Shown here: positions 1 to 7,631 of the stretch, piece after piece
How positions within the stretch are numbered: position 1 is the stretch's first letter
Layout: each line of letters starts with the position of its first letter
Assembly: GCF_901538265.1 (NCBI RefSeq)
Contig: NZ_LR593886.1
Span: forward strand, 4,547,738-4,611,737
DNA length: 64,000 nt
From: Gemmata massiliana
GTDB lineage: Bacteria > Planctomycetota > Planctomycetia > Gemmatales > Gemmataceae
Reading direction: 5' to 3'
Notes under the pieces: generated by a model
Seen by the model: the letters and a program-made list of their open reading frames with translations, nothing else
Told to the model about the DNA's origin: nothing
The model's database searches: none
Made by a program: the position numbers and the translations under genes

Positions 1-1121
1 ACCCGAACCAGTTCACGTTCGCGGTGGTCTCTGACCGCACCGGCGGGCACCGCGACAAGGTGTTCTCGCGCGCCGTGCAGCAGGTCAACTGGCTCCAACC
101 GCAGTTCGTCATGTCGGTCGGCGACCTCATTGAGGGGTACACGACCAAGGAAGAGACGATCAAGAGCGAGTGGGACGAGTTCGACGGGTACGTGAAGCGG
201 TTCGAGATGCCGTTCTTCTACGTCCCCGGCAACCACGACCTCACCAACAAGACCCAAGTCGCCAAGTGGGGGGAGCGCTACGGCAAGCGCTACTACCACT
301 TCACGTACCGCGGCGCGCTATTCCTCTGCCTGTGCTCGGAAAACCCGCCGGACATGGGGACCATCGACAAGGAACAACAGGAGTGGGTCGCGAAGACCTT
401 GGAAGCGAACAAGGACGTGAAGTGGACGTTCGTGTTCATGCACAAACCGCTGTGGGTCGCGAAGGATCTGGAGAAGAACGGATGGGGCGCGGTCGAAAAG
501 GCACTCGCGGGCCGCAAGCACAACGTGTTCGTCGGGCACGTTCACCGCTACCAAGTCTTCGAGCGCAACGACACGCAATACTACCAACTCGCGACCACCG
601 GGGGCGGCAGCCGGATGCGCGGCCCGCAGTACGGCGAGTTCGACCAGGTGATGCTCGTCACCATGAAGAAGGACGCCCCGGTGCTGGTGAACGTGGACCT
701 CGGCGGCGTCCTGCCGACGAATCTGAAACTGCCCGACAGCGACGAAAAGGCCCGCCCGTCGAAGAAGAAGGACACGTTCCCGGTCACCGGGAAGCTGAAG
801 CTCGACGGAAGGCCGCTCGCGGGCGCGACGATCACGTTCCACATGTTCAACAAGGAAACCGAGAAGTACACCCAGGTCTGCGACGGGCTGACCGACGAGA
901 CGGGTAAGTTCACGGTTACAACGTACACGAAGTTCGATGGCGCCCCCGCGGGCGAGTTCGTGGTTACTGTCGTGAAAACCGCGAAGGGCGGGTACTACGA
1001 CGGCGAGATTCAGGAAAAGAGTCAGCTCGCCGAGCGGTACGCGACCCCGGGCAAGTCGCCGATCAAGGTCACGATCAAGGAAGGGACCAACGACCTGAAC
1101 CTCGAACTGGACGAAAAATAA
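1..1121 (+). CDS. Metallophosphoesterase with C-terminal carboxypeptidase-regulatory-like domain (5' partial)
   Basis: Calcineurin-like phosphoesterase whose start lies before the window. The frame is open from base 3 and reads PNQFTFAVVSDRTGG, so the GTG at 24 sits inside the domain and is not the start. Visible metal-site motifs are the SDR segment, GD(LIEG), GNHD, a histidine in FMHKPLW and the GHVHRY box. After about residue 255 a proline/lysine linker leads to a transthyretin/carboxypeptidase-regulatory-like beta domain (VTGKLKLDGRPLAGATITF), common on planctomycete secreted proteins. The protein is probably exported, but the signal peptide is out of view. Substrate unknown: the fold covers phosphatases, nucleotidases and phosphodiesterases. 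A hairpin between this gene and the convergent AHSA1 gene probably ends transcription. Confidence 0.85.
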   Translation, partial: PNQFTFAVVSDRTGGHRDKVFSRAVQQVNWLQPQFVMSVGDLIEGYTTKEETIKSEWDEFDGYVKRFEMPFFYVPGNHDLTNKTQVAKWGERYGKRYYHFTYRGALFLCLCSENPPDMGTIDKEQQEWVAKTLEANKDVKWTFVFMHKPLWVAKDLEKNGWGAVEKALAGRKHNVFVGHVHRYQVFERNDTQYYQLATTGGGSRMRGPQYGEFDQVMLVTMKKDAPVLVNVDLGGVLPTNLKLPDSDEKARPSKKKDTFPVTGKLKLDGRPLAGATITFHMFNKETEKYTQVCDGLTDETGKFTVTTYTKFDGAPAGEFVVTVVKTAKGGYYDGEIQEKSQLAERYATPGKSPIKVTIKEGTNDLNLELDEK

Positions 1122-1148
1122 CGTACCACCGTTCGGGGCAACAAACCT

Positions 1149-1206
1149 GAGCCGCGGCTCCCTACCGGAGTTGGGAAGAACCCAGCTTCAACGGGAGCCA
1201 CGGCTC
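1149..1206. terminator. Bidirectional hairpin between convergent genes
   Basis: Two 14-base arms, 1149-1162 (GAGCCGCGGCTCCC) and 1193-1206, pair with a single G-U type mismatch. The loop contains a second short stem (TTGGG/CCCAG). It lies between the stop at 1121 and the minus-strand stop at 1234. There is only a weak T-rich tail, so intrinsic termination is inferred. Confidence 0.55.
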
Positions 1207-1233
1207 TTGTGCTTTATGCCCATTCAGTGGACT

Positions 1234-1695
1234 TTAAATCCCTTTCGGCCAGTGACGGGTTTCTTCAAGGGATTCGCCCGTTTCGAGCAAAGACTTGAGG
1301 CTCGCCAGGATGAGTGGCCAGCCACTCGACACAGCTTCGATGAGCTTCGAGTGGTCCCTTTTCATTTCGTGAATCACAGTGAGCTTGACCGAATCGCCCT
1401 GCAGTTCGAGTTCGTAAGTGAGGCGCGAAAAGCCCTCTTCACGCAATTCGGGCTTGAACTCATTTCGCCACGACAACACGAGTCGGCGCGGGGGATCGAT
1501 TTCGAGCACCTCGCCGCAGTCCCCGACGCGCCCGTCGGGGATCATGATGCGCCATGCGGCCCCGGCCTTCCATTCGCTCTCTTGCCAGGTTCCTGCCCAG
1601 TATTGGCGGGTGAACTCGGGTTCGAGCAGCGCCCGCCAGAGTTTCTCCGGCGCCGTGCGAACATACGTCACGTAAACGAAGCGCGACTCAGCCAT
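1234..1695 (-). CDS. SRPBCC / AHSA1-family protein
   Basis: 153-residue START-like (Aha1 C-terminal homology) protein. The ATG at 1695 is chosen because it begins MAESRFVYVTYVRTAPEKLW, the usual first strand and helix of this family; the longer open frame upstream is the shadow of the regulator gene. The family forms a hydrophobic ligand cavity, and small stand-alone bacterial members mostly have no known ligand. The start overlaps the last bases of the upstream ArsR-type gene (ATGGCTGA), so the two are translationally coupled. ArsR plus AHSA1 pairs are a common bacterial two-gene unit, the regulator controlling its own operon. Function beyond ligand binding cannot be read from sequence. Confidence 0.85.
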   Translation of the reverse strand: MAESRFVYVTYVRTAPEKLWRALLEPEFTRQYWAGTWQESEWKAGAAWRIMIPDGRVGDCGEVLEIDPPRRLVLSWRNEFKPELREEGFSRLTYELELQGDSVKLTVIHEMKRDHSKLIEAVSSGWPLILASLKSLLETGESLEETRHWPKGI

Positions 1696-2008
1696 CAGTT
1701 TCTCCCTCCAGTCGCTTCTTGAGTTCGGCCAGTGCGTCCAGGCGCCCCCGCTCGAACTTGCTGATCCAGCGCTCGGCGATCTCGTGGATCGGCACCGGGT
1801 TGAGGAAGTGCAATTTCTCACGCCCGCGCCAGACGACGGTCACGAGGTTCGCGTCTTCGAGCACCGCGAGGTGCTTGGTCACCGCCTGACGGGTCACCCC
1901 GTCCAGGTGGGCGCAGAGCTGCCCGAGCGTCTGCCCGTTGTCCGCGTGCAAACGGTCGAGTAGCAGTCGGCGCCCGGGATCGGCGAGCGCCTTGAACACT
2001 TTGTCCAT
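1688..2008 (-). CDS. ArsR-family winged-helix transcriptional regulator
   Basis: Metalloregulator-like winged helix of about 106 residues: MDKVFKALADPGRRLLLDRL, then the recognition helix region (LGQLCAHLDGVTRQAVTKHL) and the wing (ANLVTVVWRGREKLHFLNP). No cysteine metal-binding site of the ArsR/SmtB type (CVC) is visible, matching the non-metal subgroup that travels with AHSA1 genes. Start choice: ATG at 2008 gives the conserved MDKVFKALADP beginning. A GTG at 2020 is possible and would be almost leaderless, because the apparent promoter puts the transcription start at about 2020; a TTG at 2035 falls inside the -10/operator region and is unlikely. It probably represses itself and the AHSA1 gene. 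Confidence 0.85.
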   Translation of the reverse strand: MDKVFKALADPGRRLLLDRLHADNGQTLGQLCAHLDGVTRQAVTKHLAVLEDANLVTVVWRGREKLHFLNPVPIHEIAERWISKFERGRLDALAELKKRLEGETDG

Positions 2009-2019
2009 GTCTGCGTCCA

Positions 2020-2054
2020 CGCTCGCATTATGCAACTGAAAAGTTGCATGTCAA
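2020..2054 (-). promoter_or_regulatory. Sigma-70 type promoter with operator palindrome in the spacer
   Basis: Read on the minus strand: -35 TTGACA (2054-2049), a 16-base spacer, -10 CATAAT (2032-2027). The spacer and -10 edge contain the inverted repeat TGCAACT-TTTC-AGTTGCA (2048-2031), a perfect 7-base-arm dyad. A regulator bound there would block polymerase, which fits autorepression by the ArsR-family protein. The predicted start of transcription is about 2020. Confidence 0.7.
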
Positions 2055-2219
2055 GAAGTCGGTCGACACGCCACGTTTTCGGGTTTGCGGTCCAGCACAA
2101 TAATAGACAGGATAATCGAGATAAACGGGACAAAGACCCGACCCTAAACACCGGCTTTCTGAGGTGTGAATGTACCGCTTTGCTTCCCCGATTACCCGCG
2201 GCGCGCTAGAATAACAGCT

Positions 2220-3344
2220 ATGTCTGCAACGCTACCGCTTCTTGATTCCGGTGCGCCCGAGAGCGCGGCCCCGTTACCACCTAAGCCCGGCATCCTTGAT
2301 GTGCCGGTCGATAGTCTGCGCGCGTGGCTCCAGGAGCGCGGGCAGCCGCCCATGCGCGTGGGCCAAATCCGGCGCCAAGTCCTCGCGGGTCGGGCGACGA
2401 CGTTTGAAGCTATGTCCGATCTGCCCAAACAGTTGCGGACGGAACTGGCCGAATCTTTCAGCCTGTTCTCGATGCGAGTCGAGCGCCACCTCGTCGCCCG
2501 GGACGACACGCACAAACTCGTGTTGCGGCTTGCCGACGATCGAATGATCGAGGCGGTGCTGATTCAGGACGACGGGCGCGCGACCGCGTGCATCAGCACC
2601 CAGGTCGGCTGCGGGATGGGTTGTGTGTTCTGTGCCAGTGGATTAAACGGAGTTGTGCGGAACTTAACGACCGGCGAGTTACTCGAACAGTTAGTGGTGC
2701 TCCGCAATCTGACGGACCCGGAAACCACGAACCCGGAACGGGCGCCACGGTTAACGAACGTCGTCGTGATGGGGATGGGCGAGCCGCTCGCGAACCTGGA
2801 GAACCTGCTCGACGCGCTCGGGACCGCCGGGGACAAGAACGGGCTGTGCATCGGCGCGCGGCACGTCACGATCTCGACCGTCGGGCTGCCGGCCAAGATT
2901 CGGAAGCTTGCCGAAAGTGGTAAGCAGTACAGCCTCGCGGTGTCGCTGCACGCCCCGAACGACGAACTTCGCACGCGGATCGTGCCGACCAACGACAAAA
3001 CGGGGATGGACGCGATCCTCGCCGCGGCCGACGAGTTCTATGAGAAAACCGGCCGCCAAGTGACCTACGAATACGTTGTTCTCGGTGGACTGAACGATCA
3101 AGCCTCGCACGCGCGGCAACTCGCGGGGCTGCTCACACGGCGCAAGGCGCACGTGAACCTGATCCCGTGGAACGACGTGGAGGGGCTGCCGTACCGTCGC
3201 CCGCAGGATGCGGACCTCCAGTACCTGATCGATACGCTCCGCAAGGCGGGCATCAGCGTGAAGGTCCGGAAGCGCAAGGGGGCCGAGATCGACGCCGCGT
3301 GCGGGCAGTTGCGCCGGAAAGTCGAGAGCGGCCAACCGGCGTGA
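2220..3344 (+). CDS. rlmN: 23S rRNA (adenine2503-C2)-methyltransferase RlmN
   Basis: Radical-SAM dual-specificity RNA methyltransferase that methylates C2 of A2503 in 23S rRNA and A37 in some tRNAs. From the ATG at 2220 it has 374 residues, close to the family norm. The 4Fe-4S motif is C131-x3-C135-x2-C138 (CGMGCVFC). The methyl-carrying cysteine near the C-terminus is Cys361 in EIDAACGQL. Other conserved boxes are VVMGMGEPL, ISTVGLP, LAVSLHAPND and the R-x-GAEIDAACG end. An upstream GTG at 2166 would add 18 residues without family support. It runs divergently from the ArsR/AHSA1 unit. Confidence 0.95.
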   Translation: MSATLPLLDSGAPESAAPLPPKPGILDVPVDSLRAWLQERGQPPMRVGQIRRQVLAGRATTFEAMSDLPKQLRTELAESFSLFSMRVERHLVARDDTHKLVLRLADDRMIEAVLIQDDGRATACISTQVGCGMGCVFCASGLNGVVRNLTTGELLEQLVVLRNLTDPETTNPERAPRLTNVVVMGMGEPLANLENLLDALGTAGDKNGLCIGARHVTISTVGLPAKIRKLAESGKQYSLAVSLHAPNDELRTRIVPTNDKTGMDAILAAADEFYEKTGRQVTYEYVVLGGLNDQASHARQLAGLLTRRKAHVNLIPWNDVEGLPYRRPQDADLQYLIDTLRKAGISVKVRKRKGAEIDAACGQLRRKVESGQPA

Positions 3345-3433
3345 GTGGGCCGGCTGTTACCAGAAACGAACAGGCCGCTTGGCCCAGCAGTTAAGGACCG
3401 CCGGGCCACTTTCGGCCCGGCGCGGGGGCGTGG

Positions 3434-4117
3434 ATGGCGATCGGTCACACCAGCGCGCAGATGGCGCTCCGCGACCCGGACATCCGGCTCATGCTCCGGG
3501 TCCGGGACGACGACACGGCTGCGTTCGGTGAACTGGTGGAGCGGTTCCAGCACCGCCTCGTTGCCGTCATGCACCACCTCGTCGGCAGCGCGGAAGAGGC
3601 CGAAGACCTCGCGCAAGAAGTCTTTCTCCGGGTCTACCGCACGCGCAAAAAGTATACGCCCAAAGCCAAGTTCTCCACCTGGCTGTTCACCATCGCCAAC
3701 AATCTGGCACTGAACGCTCTCCGCGATCGGAAGCGCCGACCCGTTATGCCGTTAGAGGTGCGGGACTCAGGACCGCTCGGCCCGCGCCCTACCGAAACTC
3801 TCGCTCCCACGCGCGCCGATCCGCCCACCCACAACCTGCAACAACAGGAACTCGCGGAGGTGATCCGGACCGCGCTCGACGGCCTCAACGAGCGCCAGCG
3901 GATGGCGATCGTCCTCAACAAGTTCGAGGACATGAACTACTCCGACATCGCGGACGTGATGGCGCTGACCACCAAAGCGGTGAAATCGTTATTAAGCCGC
4001 GCCCGGAGCAAGCTGCGCGAGGCACTTCAGGGTTACATTTACATGGACGGAGAAGTGCCGCCGCCCGAAGATGTCGAGGTGGAGGGGGAGCGCGTGACCG
4101 AGGACGCGGACCCGTAA
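3434..4117 (+). CDS. ECF-type RNA polymerase sigma factor
   Basis: 227-residue RpoE-like sigma factor. Region 2 is clear (DDTAAFGELVERFQHRL, AEDLAQEVFLRVYR, FSTWLFTIANNLALNALR) and region 4 ends with a helix-turn-helix (LNERQRMAIVLNKFEDMNY, ALTTKAVKSLLSRARSKLRE). The acidic tail after region 4 (EDVEVEGERVTEDADP) is short. The next gene, 24 bases downstream, encodes a membrane protein with an anti-sigma-type N-terminus, so this looks like a classical two-gene sigma/anti-sigma unit. An earlier start is not needed: the ATG at 3434 gives a normal N-terminus. Confidence 0.92.
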   Translation: MAIGHTSAQMALRDPDIRLMLRVRDDDTAAFGELVERFQHRLVAVMHHLVGSAEEAEDLAQEVFLRVYRTRKKYTPKAKFSTWLFTIANNLALNALRDRKRRPVMPLEVRDSGPLGPRPTETLAPTRADPPTHNLQQQELAEVIRTALDGLNERQRMAIVLNKFEDMNYSDIADVMALTTKAVKSLLSRARSKLREALQGYIYMDGEVPPPEDVEVEGERVTEDADP

Positions 4118-4141
4118 GCGACCGCCATTTGCGGGGCGATC

Positions 4142-5890
4142 ATGGCTTTCGAGAACCCAAACACCGACGACGGCCCCGCGCCCGACCCGTTCGAGGCCGA
4201 ACTGGTTGCGTACCTGGACGGCGAGTTGGACGAACCCGCCGCGCGCAAGGTCGCAGCCCGGCTCGCGGCCGATCCGGAAGCCCGTGTGCGCGCGGCCGCG
4301 CTGAAAAAGTCTTTTGATCTGCTCGACTACCTGCCCAAACCCGAACCGTCGGCGAACTTCACCACACGCACACTCGAACTGATTCCGGCCGCCAAATCGC
4401 GAGGGTCGCAACCGGCTAACCCCACGCCCTCGCGGGGGGCTCGTTCCAAGGTCGGATCGTCCTCGAATGTGTCCACGTCGATGCCGATCGTGCTCCCCGA
4501 AGACGACGTACCGGGTCTCATTCGCCGCCCGCGCCCCTTGTTGTGGGCGGCGGGGATTGCGGCCGCGGTCATGGTATTTGGAGTGTTAGGGTATTTTGCG
4601 ACTGCCGCGGCTCGGCCCTTTTTGTCCGCTTCTCACAACAAGGACGAGGATGCGAAGAACGATACCGATACCCGGGTCATCGAGAACCTCCCGCTGTTCG
4701 CAGTGGCCGACGACATTGCGTTCGTTCAGGAACTCGCGAAGCCGGAGCTATTCGGCGACGACCCGGCTGTTGCCTACGATGTGAGCCTCAAGATCCCGCA
4801 CGGCGACACGGCCGACAAGCCGACCGGCAAGCAGTTCGAGGCGCTCGCTCGGTCGTTCCGCGCACTACCGCTAGCCCGTCAAGCCGAGATCGTGAAACTC
4901 GACCAGGAGTTGTACGCGAAGGAACCGAGAGAACGCGACCGCCTGTTTCGTGCACTAGAAGCGTTCGCGGTTTGGCTCGACCGCCTTCCCGACGCGGACC
5001 GGCGCGGGGTACTGGGGGCCGCTACGCCCCATTTGCGACGCGAAGTGGTCCGCGACTTGCGCGAGCAGCAGTGGCTGGATGCGCTCCCGACGGCGCTACG
5101 CAAGAAGGTGGACTCGCTCATCAACGCGAACGAGAAAGCCGAACTCATCAAGCAGTGGAAGGACGACGAGGCCGTGCGCCGCGAGCGGCTCGCGTTCGTT
5201 CGCCAGCACGCGGAGGCATTCGCCGCGAACAAATCGCCGTGGCCGTTCGACACCGAAGTCGGGCGCAAAGAGGTGACGGAGTTCGCGCAATCGGTCTTCC
5301 GCGTGGACGATGTGAAACGGTGCCGATTGTCCCTCGAACAATTGGCCGAGTATCGGCGCACACTCGAACTCGCCCGGCGTGATGGGACATGGGCCTGGTA
5401 CGGGTTGACCGTCTACGAACTCAGCCGGCTCCACCCGTACTTGCCCGAACCGGCCGAAGCGAAACTGATGATTACCGAACCGAACGATTTGCCGGAACTG
5501 TATGCGCGAGCGGCGGCGAAGAAGGGCGGCGCGAGTCGGCTCAAACCGAACACGTTCGGGAAGTGGCCGGAGTTCCCACTGGAAGTGCTTAAAGATGTGC
5601 CGTTGGGCAAGTTCGTCCCGCCCAACATGCCGCAACTCGGTCCGGCGCGGCTCGGTGATTTCAAGGAGCCGGTGCGAACCTTCGTCACCAAAGAGCTGTT
5701 CCCAAAACTGACCGGCGAAGAACAGCGGGCGCTGCGATTCGTCGAAGGCAAGTGGCCCGACTATTCGCGCGAACTCGTCCGCTACGCGACCAAGTACGAT
5801 CTCTCGATGCCCGGCGTCATGCTCCCGGGTTCCCCCAAGAAATGGGACGCAACTTACGGCGCGCCCGCAATCGCGCGCCCCTCTCACTGA
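4142..5890 (+). CDS. Single-pass membrane anti-sigma-like protein with large outer domain
   Basis: 582 residues. Residues about 12-80 resemble the planctomycete anti-sigma N-terminal module (ELVAYLDGELDEPAARKVAARL, followed by LKKSFDLLDYLPKPEP). It has no HxxxCxxC zinc-binding motif, so it would be a zinc-less version. One transmembrane segment lies near residues 132-155 (LLWAAGIAAAVMVFGVLGYF). The remaining 420 residues are a charged, helix-rich outer region that I cannot assign; several segments resemble the stress-sensor parts seen in other planctomycete proteins only in composition. Placement directly after the sigma gene supports an anti-sigma role. It overlaps the next start by TGATG, suggesting coupling. 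Confidence 0.7.
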   Translation: MAFENPNTDDGPAPDPFEAELVAYLDGELDEPAARKVAARLAADPEARVRAAALKKSFDLLDYLPKPEPSANFTTRTLELIPAAKSRGSQPANPTPSRGARSKVGSSSNVSTSMPIVLPEDDVPGLIRRPRPLLWAAGIAAAVMVFGVLGYFATAAARPFLSASHNKDEDAKNDTDTRVIENLPLFAVADDIAFVQELAKPELFGDDPAVAYDVSLKIPHGDTADKPTGKQFEALARSFRALPLARQAEIVKLDQELYAKEPRERDRLFRALEAFAVWLDRLPDADRRGVLGAATPHLRREVVRDLREQQWLDALPTALRKKVDSLINANEKAELIKQWKDDEAVRRERLAFVRQHAEAFAANKSPWPFDTEVGRKEVTEFAQSVFRVDDVKRCRLSLEQLAEYRRTLELARRDGTWAWYGLTVYELSRLHPYLPEPAEAKLMITEPNDLPELYARAAAKKGGASRLKPNTFGKWPEFPLEVLKDVPLGKFVPPNMPQLGPARLGDFKEPVRTFVTKELFPKLTGEEQRALRFVEGKWPDYSRELVRYATKYDLSMPGVMLPGSPKKWDATYGAPAIARPSH

Positions 5891-6333
5891 TGAGGGCGCG
5901 TGCCGTGAGCGACTCGTGGGTGTTCTGGGCACTGCTGTCTGCCGTGTTCGCGGCCGTAACCGCCGTTCTCGCGAAAGCAGGTTCAAGCAACATCGACCCC
6001 GACCTCGCTACGCTCATTCGCACCGTAGTGGTCCTCGTGTGCTTGCTCGGCCTCGTTACGGTCGGCGGAAAATGGAACACGTCCGAACCGCTCTCGTCGC
6101 GCGCGGTGCTCCTGCTCTTATTGTCCGGGCTCGCGACGGGCGCGTCGTGGGTGTGCTACTTCCGCGCACTCAAGGTCGGTGAGGTGTCCAAGGTCGCACC
6201 CGTGGACAAGTTGAGCGTGGTGCTAGTCGCGGTGTTCGCGGTGGTGTTCTTGCGCGAGCGCCTGAGCTTTCGCGAGTGGACCGGCATCGGGCTGGTGGCG
6301 ACGGGCGTAGTCGTACTTGCGCTGAAGCGTTAG
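5890..6333 (+). CDS. Half-size EamA/DMT-superfamily membrane protein
   Basis: 147 residues with about five hydrophobic helices (SWVFWALLSAVFAAVTAVLA, TVVVLVCLLGLVTVGG, VLLLLLSGLATGASWVCYF, VLVAVFAVVFL, IGLVATGVVVLAL). It contains one EamA repeat with the signature FRALKVGEVSKVAPVDKLSVVLVA and the end-motif FLRERLSFREWTGIGLVATGVV. Full-length EamA transporters carry two such repeats (about 290 residues), so this form would have to dimerise, as small multidrug-resistance-type DMT proteins do. The ATG at 5890 shares its A with the previous gene's TGA. Substrate unknown; metabolite or drug efflux is typical of the superfamily. Confidence 0.82.
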   Translation: MRARAVSDSWVFWALLSAVFAAVTAVLAKAGSSNIDPDLATLIRTVVVLVCLLGLVTVGGKWNTSEPLSSRAVLLLLLSGLATGASWVCYFRALKVGEVSKVAPVDKLSVVLVAVFAVVFLRERLSFREWTGIGLVATGVVVLALKR

Positions 6334-6476
6334 GGGCGCTCTCTAGGGGATTGCTCGATTCGGGGGCTCCCATCCACGTGAATGTGAAAAGTTGGGTAGA
6401 CAACAAACCGGCACAACCCCTACACTTCCTCCCTTAAGCGGACTCGCCCGCCTGCCGCACGGATGCGCACGGGACA

Positions 6477-7616
6477 ATGAACCTCGTTCACCTTACCGCC
6501 AGCACGTTTTTCGGAGGCCCGGAGCGGCAGATGCTCGGGCTGGCGCTCGCGCTCCCCGAATTCGTGCGCACCACGTTCAGCACGTTCCCCGAAGGCGGGC
6601 GCGGCGGCGCGTTCCTCGACGAAGTGCGCGCGCAAGGCTTCGCAACCGCACCGCTCAAAAACGACTTCCCAAAAGTGTTCGCGGCCATCCGCGAAGTGTC
6701 TGATCTGCTCCGCGCGACCGCGTGCGACGTACTCATTTGCCACGGCTATAAGGCCCACGTGCTCGGTCGGCTCGCCGCGCGCCGCGTAGGAATCCCGGCG
6801 GTCGCGGTGTCGCGCGGGTGGACCGGCGAAACGGGCAAGGTGCGCGCCTACGAGTGGATCGATCGGCGGCACATGCAGTTCATGGACCACGTCGTGTGCG
6901 TGTCGGAAGGGCAGGCCGAGAAGGTACGGCGCTGGTGCCGCGTGCCCGCGAACCGTCTGACCGTGATCCGTAACAGTGCGCGCCTCGGCGCGTTCGAGTG
7001 CACGGACCCGACCGCGCGTGCCCGCTTGAGCGCGTTCTTCGGGCGCGACACAAACGTTTCGCAGATCATTGTCGGGGCCGGGCGGTTTAGCCCGGAAAAG
7101 GGCTTCGGCGTACTGGTCGAAGCCGCGCGTTCCATCGTCACCGCGAACTCCTCGGCCGGCGTCGTGCTGTTCGGTGAGGGGCAGTTGCGCGGGGAACTGG
7201 AGCACCGGATCGCGGAACTCGGACTCACCGGCCGCGTCGTGCTCCCAGGCTTCCGCACTGACCTCGATTCACTCATCGGTAGTGCCGATGTGGTTGTGCT
7301 CCCCTCGTACACAGAAGGGCTGCCCAACGTCGCGCTCGAGGCGAGCGCCGCGGGCGTGCCGGTGGTCGCGACCGCAGTCGGCGGAACACCCGAAGCCATT
7401 GCCGACAACGTGAACGGCTTCCTCGTTCCGCCGGGGAACCCGGCCGACATTGCGAACAAAGTTGGTGAGTTGCTTCGTGACGCCCCTCTCCGCGCCCGGT
7501 TCGGTGCGGCCGGGCGCGACCGGATGCGCGAACTGTTCACCTTCCAGGCTCAAGCGACGGCGTATCTCCGATTACTCAACACCTTGCGTCCCACACCTGC
7601 TGAAGCCGTCGCTTGA
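6477..7616 (+). CDS. GT4-family glycosyltransferase
   Basis: 379-residue GT-B glycosyltransferase. The N-terminal acceptor domain begins MNLVHLTASTFFGGPERQML, with the glycine/proline loop typical of GT4. The C-terminal nucleotide-sugar domain has the VGAGRFSPEKGFGVLVEA and VVLPGFRTDLDSLIGSADVV segments, and the E-x7-E motif in EGLPNVALEASAAGVPVVAT. It probably transfers a sugar from an NDP-sugar to a polysaccharide or lipid-linked acceptor in the cytoplasm. It sits 15 bases upstream of a second GT4 gene; the two form an operon ended by the terminator at 8807. No polymerase or flippase gene is nearby, so the product is unknown. Confidence 0.88.
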   Translation: MNLVHLTASTFFGGPERQMLGLALALPEFVRTTFSTFPEGGRGGAFLDEVRAQGFATAPLKNDFPKVFAAIREVSDLLRATACDVLICHGYKAHVLGRLAARRVGIPAVAVSRGWTGETGKVRAYEWIDRRHMQFMDHVVCVSEGQAEKVRRWCRVPANRLTVIRNSARLGAFECTDPTARARLSAFFGRDTNVSQIIVGAGRFSPEKGFGVLVEAARSIVTANSSAGVVLFGEGQLRGELEHRIAELGLTGRVVLPGFRTDLDSLIGSADVVVLPSYTEGLPNVALEASAAGVPVVATAVGGTPEAIADNVNGFLVPPGNPADIANKVGELLRDAPLRARFGAAGRDRMRELFTFQAQATAYLRLLNTLRPTPAEAVA

Positions 7617-7631
7617 GGAAGGAAGGACAGG

